From Haliscomenobacter sp. (lineage in GTDB: Bacteria > Bacteroidota > Bacteroidia > Chitinophagales > Saprospiraceae), in contig JADJHZ010000002.1 in assembly GCA_016707205.1 (NCBI GenBank), positions 616,257-680,256 of the forward strand: 64,000 bases of DNA. The letters are read 5' to 3'. The translations under genes and the position numbers were made by a program. Positions 54,002 to 61,405 of this stretch are shown here, piece by piece; the stretch's first letter is position 1, and each line of letters starts with the position of its first letter. The notes under the pieces are model-generated. The model was given only the letters and a program-made list of their open reading frames with translations. It ran no database searches and had not been told where the DNA came from.

Positions 54002-54014
54002 TATCACTAACAAC
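54002..54014 (+). repeat. Cassette 3' end (TATCACTAACAAC)
   Basis: Perfect partner of 53283-53295, 8 nt after the stop codon. It is followed by CGTGTATGTGGCAGCACG, a small hairpin, but no full attC right arm. Confidence 0.65.
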
Positions 54015-54099
54015 GTGTATGTGGCAGCACGTAAAACCTTAATCCTACAATGGAAATGAAATGAGATATACACCATTTTACAAGACATACATTAACGAC

Positions 54100-54495
54100 A
54101 TGAAAAGAATAGTATTTTCGATCATTATTGGTTTTGTATCAGTTACAACTTTTGCACAAAGTACATCTGATGCCCCTATTCAAAATATTTCTACGGATAG
54201 TATTGTTGTGTATAGGCTCTTTGCTACACGAAACATGTATACGTTTATCAAATTGAATACAAGAAATGGACAAATGTGGCAAGTTCAATGGGGTACAGAA
54301 AGCAAATATCAGTTTGAAAGTACACTATCAGACATTTCCCGAGTAAATAATGACGAGGAAAGAAACGGTAGGTTCTTTCTCTATCCAACAACCAACATAT
54401 ACAATTTCATTTTGCTCGACCAAATAGACGGAAGAGCATGGCAAGTTCAATGGTCAACTAAAGCTAATGAAAGGTTGGTTGACCGAATATATTAA
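54100..54495 (+). CDS. Small exported protein with WQVQW repeats
   Basis: 131 aa from ATG 54100, which opens a signal peptide (MKRIVFSIIIGFVSVTTFAQ); the frame is open from 54061. The mature part carries two copies of a 40-residue unit: NMYTFIKLNTRNGQMWQVQW and NIYNFILLDQIDGRAWQVQW. I know this pattern only from uncharacterised Bacteroidota proteins. Probably periplasmic. It lies between the incomplete site at 54002 and the attC-like site at 54547, so it may be a cassette of its own. Confidence 0.75.
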   Translation: MKRIVFSIIIGFVSVTTFAQSTSDAPIQNISTDSIVVYRLFATRNMYTFIKLNTRNGQMWQVQWGTESKYQFESTLSDISRVNNDEERNGRFFLYPTTNIYNFILLDQIDGRAWQVQWSTKANERLVDRIY

Positions 54496-54546
54496 AAGAG
54501 TAATGACAGGGTCTAGAAGGTAAAGGCTTTCTCAAAATTGCTGAAC

Positions 54547-54681
54547 GCATAACATGGGTTTTGCGTTATGGTGGGCAGACGAACAAAGTCTGTACATTTG
54601 TATTTCAATCGGGCTTTTAGTATATGGCCTGGACAGACGAGCCCTGATTCCCATCACAACGCAAAACCCCGAACGTTACAC
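54547..54681 (+). repeat. attC-like site, 135 bp
   Basis: GCATAAC (54547-54553), an unpaired AT, then GGGTTTTGCGTT (54556-54567) pairs perfectly with AACGCAAAACCC (54658-54669); TATGGTGGG/CCCATCACA extends the stem loosely. R'-like GTTACAC (54675-54681) closes the site 15 nt before the next start codon. Long central loop, as in long attC sites. Confidence 0.6.
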
Positions 54682-54696
54682 GAAATAAACTAAAAT

Positions 54697-55385
54697 ATGA
54701 AAAAAGGAAAAATTCATAAGGTGTCGACAGATAAAATATTTCAACAGAAAGATAAGCCCAGGATTTTATTCAAATACCAATCAATTAACGACTATAGCCT
54801 AAGCAATCTGAAAGAAGGAAAGCTTTGGTCATCGTACCCAGAGTCGTTTAATGATCCATTCGAATATAAACATAAGGTTATTGGTGAACCAGGAAATACT
54901 GAGTGGGATGAATTATATAAGAGCGAAAACCGTCTTACGGTTGTGTGTTTAACTGAGGTTCCAGATGATTTACTTATGTGGTCTCATTATGGTGACTCCC
55001 ACTATGGTTTTTGTATGGGGTTTGAGATAACAAAACTGACAACAAAAGTAAATTATTCCAATGACTATCCTACATTAGACTTTACCAAAAATAAGAATCA
55101 ACAAATTCTGTCTTGGTATTCTATTGTTCATTCAAAATCAGAGCATTGGAATTACGAGAAGGAACATAGGATGATATTTATTGGTCCAGAATCATTAAGA
55201 GAGTATCCAGGGTTGTTTACAACGATAATATTTGGAGTGAAAACAAAAGATTCTGATAAACAAAAGATCAGGAGATCTTAAAGGATAAAGTAAACTACTT
55301 TCAAGCAGAGTTGGATGGTAGTTTTTATAAAATAAATATTTATGAATCTGAAATTAATTTAAAGCTAGCCGAGGAAGATAAATAA
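54697..55385 (+). CDS. DUF2971 domain protein, one frameshift
   Basis: 229 aa when joined. The DUF2971 pattern is clear: LFKYQSINDYSLSNLKEGKLWSS, PESFNDPFEYK, VVCLTEVPDDLLMWSHYGDSHYGFCMGFEI. These proteins of unknown activity are common in accessory and defence-rich regions. The frame breaks at A4 (55262-55265); one more A restores KDQEILKDKVNYFQAEL and the natural stop at 55385. Uncorrected, it ends at 55281. It begins directly after the attC-like site at 54547-54681. Confidence 0.8.
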
Positions 55386-55464
55386 AAATCAAGTTCAGTA
55401 TTGGTAAGTAGTTTTGAGCTTAGTAGTCGCCACCTTCGCCAAGCCAGAATTGTTGAGGCAAAAG

Positions 55465-55493
55465 ATGCAAAAACATGCAAAAACATGCAAAAA
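55465..55493 (+). repeat. Tandem ATGCAAAAAC repeat
   Basis: About 2.9 copies of the 10-mer ATGCAAAAAC directly before the start of the membrane-protein gene. Each carries an ATG, which makes the exact start uncertain. A piece of leader repeat (CGCCACCTTCGCCAAGCC) lies just upstream at 55429. Confidence 0.7.
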
Positions 55494-56873
55494 ATGGGGA
55501 GAAAAAAAGGCAAGAAGAAGAACGATGATTTTGGAAAAGGGGAAATTGAAATTTTACCTCCAAGTTCTGTAGATCAGTCTGAGTATTCAGAACAAATCAA
55601 AGATTTTGTTATTTCGGAAAAATCCGATGCAAATGAAAACGTTTTGTCAAAAATTGAAACTTCAGCAAGCGATTTAGTTAACGAATTAAAACCAAGTGTT
55701 AAAAAAGGTTTCCTGTCAAGAAATAAAAATTTGATCTTCTTGGCAATTTGGATGTATGGAGCAATTAGAGTCCTTATTACTGACGTCGATCTGCTAATAA
55801 TCACTAAATTTACTAATGTCTCTTCAGGGAATTACGTAGTAGGCAGATTATTTTTGCTCCTCTCAGTATTGATTCTTATATGGAAAAGAATTGGCAATAA
55901 GAGGTTTTGGAAGAATGTTGGCCTTTTCCTTTTACTTCCTCTATATCCAGGGTTTTGGAGCTTTGGCAAAACATTTTTCTGGAAAATACCCAAATTTTTC
56001 ATTGAGAAAAAGCAAAATTACTTACTCTATTTATATATTGAAGTGATCATTGGTTTTTTCATAAACTTCAAATCTATAAGTTTAAAATTTTTAATTTTTT
56101 TAATTGCAATAGTTGCGACACTCAATTCAAATAATTATTTTGTTTTGTATATTTGTGTAGCCTTATTGTTGGTTTCTCAGGTCTTGCATCTGTATAAAAG
56201 GTGGAACGAATTGTTTGGCCCAATAAAAATTTTTCAACTTGAATTTTTTTCAATTGAAGAGCAAGCTGAAGTTATCACCCTGGAAGAAATAGAAGAGCAA
56301 ATTAAAAAAAGCATAGAAGATAATGATGCAGATACCAAAAAGCGTTTAGTCGTTGAAATGGAGAAGTATTTATTCTTGCATGAAATACTAAAAACCCTAG
56401 ACCAAAAAATTAAGAAAACATTGAGGTCTCAGGCCTATTTAAAAGGATTTATTTTAAAATCGCTATATAGTTTTTTTTATGCAATAGTTATTTTTGGCGC
56501 AATTAATTTTTGCTTATTCAAAATCGACAGTAGGAATTTTGAAGTGGTAGGAGCCCCTGGATTTTTCGAATTTTTATACTATGCCTTTTTTAATATATTT
56601 TCGGAGGGAGTTGACATTGAGCCGTTGACTAGAGTTAGTAAATCTATACGGATGATGGGAGTTTCTGTTGGTGTTTTGGCAAGTTTTCTTATACTTGGTG
56701 TTTTCTTTACGGTTAATAGTGATCGGTATAAGAAAAATTTGGAGTTAGTTAGCCTTTGGACAGGAAAGTTCTCCAATGATATGGCTGAAAGGTTCAAATC
56801 CAAATATAATAAGAAACCAGATGAAGGTCAAAGTTGGTTGAAGTCACAGGAAGTGAAATTATTGAGCAAATAA
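55494..56873 (+). CDS. Polytopic membrane protein with a C-terminal two-TM channel-like unit
   Basis: 459 aa from ATG 55494 (MGRKKGKKK); 55485 and 55401 are possible longer starts. After a charged 75-residue tail come about six membrane helices (75-245), then a cytoplasmic helical segment (about 265-335, EEQAEVITLEEIEEQIKKSIED), then two more helices flanking FFEFLYYAFFNIFSEGVDIEPLT. That last part resembles the pore-loop region of two-TM ion channels (Ion_trans_2), although a clear TxGYG filter is absent. It could be a membrane effector in this defence-rich region; this is inferred. Confidence 0.7.
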   Translation: MGRKKGKKKNDDFGKGEIEILPPSSVDQSEYSEQIKDFVISEKSDANENVLSKIETSASDLVNELKPSVKKGFLSRNKNLIFLAIWMYGAIRVLITDVDLLIITKFTNVSSGNYVVGRLFLLLSVLILIWKRIGNKRFWKNVGLFLLLPLYPGFWSFGKTFFWKIPKFFIEKKQNYLLYLYIEVIIGFFINFKSISLKFLIFLIAIVATLNSNNYFVLYICVALLLVSQVLHLYKRWNELFGPIKIFQLEFFSIEEQAEVITLEEIEEQIKKSIEDNDADTKKRLVVEMEKYLFLHEILKTLDQKIKKTLRSQAYLKGFILKSLYSFFYAIVIFGAINFCLFKIDSRNFEVVGAPGFFEFLYYAFFNIFSEGVDIEPLTRVSKSIRMMGVSVGVLASFLILGVFFTVNSDRYKKNLELVSLWTGKFSNDMAERFKSKYNKKPDEGQSWLKSQEVKLLSK

Positions 56874-57003
56874 ATGAATTTAAAAAATTATTTGGCAAGT
56901 GAATCCTCACCAAAAAAAGCTACTGCGCCTATGCCTCCTAAGCAGCGACACAATGGTATCCAACCCCGATCAAAACAAAAAAAACATAAAAACTTGGCAG
57001 AAG

Positions 57004-57100
57004 GCGCTTTTTAAATGGGATGAGAAAAAGAATAAGGTGAACGTGAAGAAGCACTGATTAATCTAGGAAGATGCCGCCAACGTATTTGATAACCTTTCGA
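57004..57100 (+). pseudogene. Remnant of a BrnT-type toxin
   Basis: The translation LFKWDEKKNKVNVKKH-stop-LI-stop-EDAANVFDNLS matches the start of BrnT/DUF497 toxins (F.WD..KN..N..KHG..FE.A..VF). Two stops and the missing C-terminal half show that it is dead, and no BrnA antitoxin follows. It lies in the 315-nt gap 56874-57188, which otherwise holds the promoter at 57156. Confidence 0.65.
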
Positions 57101-57155
57101 TAAGCTCACTACAAGCTTGAAGCGGATGAGGGAACTAATTTGACCGCAGAACCAA

Positions 57156-57184
57156 TTGTAAAATATGGGAAATGAGTAACTTTG
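57156..57184 (+). promoter_or_regulatory. Bacteroidota promoter, probably giving a leaderless mRNA
   Basis: TTG (57156-57158), 18-nt spacer and a perfect -7 box TAACTTTG (57177-57184). The start codon of the next gene begins 4 nt after the -7 box, so transcription should start at or next to the ATG. Confidence 0.6.
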
Positions 57185-57188
57185 CCCT

Positions 57189-58319
57189 ATGAAAACTGAA
57201 GTAAATGTGAACAACAACATGCTCACCTGGGCCATCACTCGGGCAGGGTATGATGTGCCTGCATTTGCCGAAAAGTTCCCGAAAATTTTAGAGTGGCTCG
57301 AAGGGCAAAAGAAACCCACCGTAAAGCAACTGGAAGAATTTTCCAAGAAGGTTTATCTCCCTTTTGGCTATCTCTTTTTGACACAACCCCCACAAGAAAG
57401 AGTGCCTATTCCATTTTTTCGCACAAACGGAAATCAGGCTGACAGAATCAGTATCAATGTGTATGATACCATTCTTTTGCTTCAACAGAGACAGGATTGG
57501 TTAAAAAACTATTTGAAAGACAATGATTTTCAGCGATTGCCTTACGTTGGTAAATTCAGTAACAGTAATGATGTAAATTCCATTGTAGCAGATATTCGCC
57601 AAACACTTCAGTTACCTGCGAATTGGGCAAGCCAATTCAGAACATGGCAAGAAGCCCAAGACCATTTGGTTTTGCATATTGAAGACAAAGGGATCATTAC
57701 GATATTCAACGGAATAGTTGAAAATAATACTCACAGACCCATTCCAATTGACGAGTGCAGAGGTTTTGTTTTAGTGGACGAGTATGCACCATTCATGTTC
57801 GTGAACAATTCCGATTTTAAATCTGCACAGATGTTTACCATAGTGCATGAATTGGCTCATATATGGACAGGCCATAGTGCAGGATTCGATTTCAGAAGAC
57901 TGCAACCCGCTAACGACCCAATAGAAATTCTTTGCGACAAAGTGGCTGCGGAATTTTTGGTTCCTGAGCAAGAATTTAATGAAGTGTGGAATCACAGACC
58001 CAATAATTTCGCTTATGCTTCTCGATATTTTAAAGTAAGTGAAATTGTAATTTCCCGCAGAGCATTGGACACAGGAAAAATTAGCAGACCACAGTTTTTT
58101 GATTTTTATGAGGAGTATTCTAATCGTGAATTTGCTAAAAAGGAAAGCCAAGGTTCTGGAGGCGATTTTTACGCAACTACGAAAAAACGAATTAGTATCA
58201 CATTTGCTAGTCATGTAAATCAAGCAGTAAAATCTGGCAATTTATTATTTCGTGATGCCTATAAACTTACGGGCTTAAAGGGCGACACGTTTGAAAATTT
58301 CTTCTCTAAACACCTATAG
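57189..58319 (+). CDS. ImmA/IrrE-family metallopeptidase
   Basis: A 376-aa protein. The N-terminal 65 residues look like a divergent helix-turn-helix (LTWAITRAGYDVPAFAEKFPK, PTVKQLEEFSKK). The zinc peptidase signature HELAH lies at 220-224, with a downstream Glu255 in DKVAAEFLVP. Such proteins cleave repressors or act as antitoxin partners. The DUF4411 gene follows after 5 nt; HTH-ImmA/IrrE plus DUF4411 is a recurrent pair that behaves like a toxin-antitoxin module. Confidence 0.92.
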   Translation: MKTEVNVNNNMLTWAITRAGYDVPAFAEKFPKILEWLEGQKKPTVKQLEEFSKKVYLPFGYLFLTQPPQERVPIPFFRTNGNQADRISINVYDTILLLQQRQDWLKNYLKDNDFQRLPYVGKFSNSNDVNSIVADIRQTLQLPANWASQFRTWQEAQDHLVLHIEDKGIITIFNGIVENNTHRPIPIDECRGFVLVDEYAPFMFVNNSDFKSAQMFTIVHELAHIWTGHSAGFDFRRLQPANDPIEILCDKVAAEFLVPEQEFNEVWNHRPNNFAYASRYFKVSEIVISRRALDTGKISRPQFFDFYEEYSNREFAKKESQGSGGDFYATTKKRISITFASHVNQAVKSGNLLFRDAYKLTGLKGDTFENFFSKHL

Positions 58320-58324
58320 CCCGG

Positions 58325-58825
58325 ATGCCAGTATATGTCTTAGATAGCAACTTTTTTATTCAAGCTCATCGGTTTCATTATCCGATAGACGTTGCTGCTG
58401 GATTTTGGAATAAGGTTCGTCAATTGGCAGAAGAGGGCAGAGTTATCAGCATTGACAAGGTTAAAAAAGAACTCTACGACAAAAACGATGCATTAGAAGA
58501 ATGGTGCAGAAACAATTTACCAGAGGCCTTTTTTAAGGACACATCCGTTGTAATGACAGTATATGCACAGGTAACAGCTTGGGCAATGTCAAGAAGTGGA
58601 CATTATTTACCCAATGCGTTAAATGAATTTTTAGATGCTGGCGAAGCAGATGCATTCTTAGTTGCGTATTGCCTTGCAGACACAGCCAATAGGTTTGTGG
58701 TAACACAGGAAGTAAGTGAGCCAAACAGGCAGAATAAGGTCAAGATTCCAGATGCCTGTATAGCATTGAATGTTTCGTATGTAAATACAATTGAAATGTT
58801 CAGACAATTAGGCGAAAGGTTTTAG
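58325..58825 (+). CDS. DUF4411 PIN-like protein
   Basis: A 166-aa protein of the DUF4411 group, a PIN-type nuclease fold. The first strand carries VLDSNFFI (Asp7), with other acidic positions in KVKKELYDKNDALEEW, EADAFLVAY and VKIPDAC. It is probably an RNase toxin controlled by the adjacent ImmA/IrrE protein, with which it forms a two-gene unit spaced by 5 nt. Confidence 0.88.
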   Translation: MPVYVLDSNFFIQAHRFHYPIDVAAGFWNKVRQLAEEGRVISIDKVKKELYDKNDALEEWCRNNLPEAFFKDTSVVMTVYAQVTAWAMSRSGHYLPNALNEFLDAGEADAFLVAYCLADTANRFVVTQEVSEPNRQNKVKIPDACIALNVSYVNTIEMFRQLGERF

Positions 58826-58894
58826 GGCATTCAACTGTCACACACATACCGCATTCGCACAAGTCAACCCACAACCCAAGTTGTGCTTTAGAAC

Positions 58895-59465
58895 CAAATT
58901 TTACCTCCCTACCCCAAAATCAGGTTTTGTATCAACCTGGTCAGTCAGTTTGAAGCTAACTTTTTTACTACGCACACGCAGGAAAATGTAGCGCCGGTTG
59001 CCCAAGATTTGGTCAAAGCAAGCGCGGTCCTTGCCGCTATCGGGCACAAAACGGTGTGGAAAAGCCAGATATTGCCCGCCTTTTTTGTCTCCCGCTGCCT
59101 TTTTCAGTACTTACTCCTTTGACGCTTTGCCCTTTTTGCCTTACATTAGGGGAGCGAAAACCGAAGCGCCATGCGCTGCCGGTTTTTTTCATAAGCTAAA
59201 CCACAACCGATGTTGCGCTTCTACGTGTCCTTCGCATCTTGTTACCGTCCGCCGGGGTCTTCGGCGGGGGAGAGGGGTTTACTGAAGACTTTTGAGGGAG
59301 TTATTACTGGACCAACTGCGGGGAATGCAACCGGGGGCAGGGCAATGGAGGTATATTCCGCTATGGAATGGAAGGAGTGCGGAGAAAAGGAGCTTGAATA
59401 AACGCCAAAGAATGGCGGTAATAGAGATTGAATGAGAGTACTCCAGCCATGGTATGAAGGTAATG
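58895..59465 (+). repeat. Leader repeat, copy 3 (most complete), ending at a cassette junction
   Basis: Joins the 5' block (CCCTACCCCAAAATCAGG, TCAACCTGG), the link block (GGGCACAAAACGGTGTGG), the promoter block and the CCGCCG/CGGCGG hairpin seen singly elsewhere. The tail 59300-59465 aligns with 53115-53280 and stops at the GTTA junction. The 705-nt gap 58826-59530 has no believable gene. Confidence 0.75.
59118..59149 (+). promoter_or_regulatory. Candidate promoter in leader repeat, copy 3
   Basis: TTTG (59118-59121), 20-nt spacer, TACATTAG (59142-59149). The two N positions of the -7 box vary between copies while the fixed positions are kept. Confidence 0.5.
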
Positions 59466-59478
59466 CAGTAGTTACACA
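59466..59478 (+). repeat. Cassette 5' junction (CAGTA-GTTACACA)
   Basis: GTTACACA (59471-59478) is the reverse complement of TGTGTAAC (60158-60165) behind the gene. The CAGTA-GTTA word aligns with the other three junctions. Confidence 0.55.
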
Positions 59479-59530
59479 CCACTAAAAGAAAACAATCGTT
59501 CAACTAATCAACCAATAAACTTATTAAAAA

Positions 59531-60146
59531 ATGGAAGGTTTCATCAATTGGATTTCGACAAACAAAGAATGGCTCTTTAGCGGACTTGGAGGATTAATCC
59601 TTCTGCCCATAGTGCGATACATTTGGAAAAGGAATAGAGCAAGCCAAAGTGAACCATCAGTTTCAAATACTGCAACTGGAAACAGAAACTATCAAGCAGG
59701 ACGAGATATCAACATTCAAAAAGAAGAAAAAAAAAATTAAGCAGCGTAAAGTTACTACTAAGCTATTTAAGAAACTTTCAAAACTAAATGTGGCTATGCT
59801 TGACATGACTGTACTTTTTCGAAACATAACTGGAAAGGACGAAGAAACAGTTCAGGAGGAAGAACTTAAAAGATTAAACAGGGTAGCTTATTTGGGTAAC
59901 GATTTTCTGAACTATTACAACCAAAATAAAATTTACTTTGACAAAGAATCATGTGATTTGATTGAAAAAATATTTAGAATATTCATGGGCAGTCATTCTA
60001 CCTTCACCTTTCTTAAACAGATGAGTTTGGGACCATCAAATCTAACATTTGAGCAAACGAATAAGGCAATAAAAATGGTTCGTGAAGAAGCACTTCCGCT
60101 ATTAAAACAACTTGAAAACAAGTTAAGGGACATAATCAAAGAATAG
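59531..60146 (+). CDS. Membrane-anchored helical protein with QAGRDINI motif, frame broken at A10
   Basis: Two frames meet at a run of ten A (59727-59736). The first (59531-59740) gives a membrane helix (WISTNKEWLFSGLGGLILLPIVRYIW) and the motif GNRNYQAGRDINI. The second continues to 60146 with a helical domain (LFKKLSKLNVAMLDMTVLF, FLKQMSLGPSN, LPLLKQLENKLRDIIKE). One extra A joins them into about 205 aa. The Gly-rich DINI motif recalls the motifs of the EAD11/STAND pair at 49088-52525. I know no function; a membrane-linked conflict-system role is inferred. Confidence 0.6.
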
Positions 60147-60157
60147 AAGACAAGAAT

Positions 60158-60165
60158 TGTGTAAC
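60158..60165 (+). repeat. Cassette 3' end (TGTGTAAC)
   Basis: Partner of 59471-59478, 11 nt after the stop codon, followed by AACGGCTTGC as at other 3' ends (TAACAA). No attC right arm follows; low-complexity C/A-rich DNA begins and core-type genes resume. Confidence 0.5.
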
Positions 60166-60288
60166 AACGGCTTGCTTGCCTGCCACCATGTAGCCAGCCC
60201 ACAAACCCTATGCCCCAGTCATCCCCAATCCCCCAAAACCCCTACCTCCCCCCACATTACCAAAACCTTAAAAAACCCACTCCCTTTC

Positions 60289-61230
60289 ATGAACGCACTC
60301 CTTTACCACCCCAAAGGGCATCCGGACAAGCTGGCGTATGGCGACGCGCCGGCGCCGGTTCCGGCTGATGACGAAGTCCTCATCCGGGTGCATGCCGTTT
60401 CGCTGAACGCTGCCGATTACCGCTCCATGAAGATGGGCATGATCCCCAAGCGAAGGATATTTGGCGCCGATATCGCCGGCCGCATCGAGTCGGTCGGGAA
60501 GAGTGTGTCGTTGTTTAAGCCCGGCGATGCGGTATTGGGGGACCTCAGCAACCATGGGTTTGGCGGACTGGCCGAATATGCCGCCGCCCCGGAGAACGCC
60601 CTGGCGCTCAAACCCGAATCCGTTTCCTTTGAGGACGCCGCCGCCACGCCCCTGGCAGCCATGACGGCCCTCCAGGCGGTGCGCGATCAGGCCGGCGTTC
60701 AGCCAGGGCAGCGCGTGCTCATCGCAGGCAGCGCCGGCGGCGTCGGGACCTTTGCCGTGCAGCTGGCCAAATACTTCGGAGCGGAAGTGACGGGGGTGTG
60801 CAGCCCGGGCAATATTGCCCAAACCCGGTCCCTGGGCGCGGACCACGTGATCGATTATACCCGGGAAGACTTCACCAAAAGCGCGCAGCGCTGACGACGT
60901 CATCCTGGCGGTCAACGGTAATTATCCTCCTGGCCTGCGCAAAAGAGGCTGACGCCCACCGGGACCTACGTGATGGTCGGCGGCGCCTTGCCGCAGATTT
61001 TTAAAGCCCTCCTCTTTGGCCGGTTGCTGTCGTTCGGATCGAAGAAAATAAAAGCCCTCAGCGCCAAAGCCAATCCGCAAGACCTGGCCTTCGTCGCCAA
61101 CCTCCTGGAAACCGGCGCCATCAAACCGGTGATCACCCAACGATCCCCTCGAACAGGCCGCGAAGCCATGCGCTACCTGATGCAGGGGCATGCGGCGGGG
61201 AAGGTGGTGGTTCAGGTGGCGCCGGAGTGA
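60289..61230 (+). pseudogene. Zinc-free NAD(P)H quinone oxidoreductase/alcohol dehydrogenase-like gene, frameshifted
   Basis: ATG 60289 opens an MDR-family reductase: VLIRVHAVSLNAADYRSMKMG, GADIAGRIESVGK, FKPGDAVLG and the nucleotide-binding AGSAGGVGTFAVQLAKYFGA (about 143-162). The frame stops at 60894. After shifts between about 60890 and 60955, the rest is read from GTYVMVGGALPQIFKALLFG to the natural end KVVVQVAPE at 61230; another compensated shift lies near 61150. The intact protein would be about 315 aa. Zinc ligands are absent, as in quinone oxidoreductases. Confidence 0.75.
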
Positions 61231-61240
61231 AAGGGCAAAG

Positions 61241-61274
61241 CGTTTAGGCGTTAGGGCGTTTAGGCGTTTAGGCG
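61241..61274 (+). repeat. GCGTTTAG tandem spacer
   Basis: About four imperfect GCGTTTAG/GCGTTAGG units between the oxidoreductase gene and the ATPase remnant. No gene is seen in 61231-61405. Confidence 0.6.
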
Positions 61275-61405
61275 AAGGAGCGCCCTTTTTTTGGTTCTTT
61301 TTTGGGGGCGAGCAAAAAAAGAACAAACCCCGAGGCCGGGGGCAAAAACGGAAGGTGGACTACAGCAACCAATGGTTTAGGAAAAAAATACTACAAGATT
61401 AGGGC

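Noticed and set aside
42113..60146. Prophage or integrative conjugative element as the source of the accessory region
   Set aside because: No phage structural, replication, relaxase or transfer genes and no integrase gene in the window; the gene content is single defence-type units between repeats.
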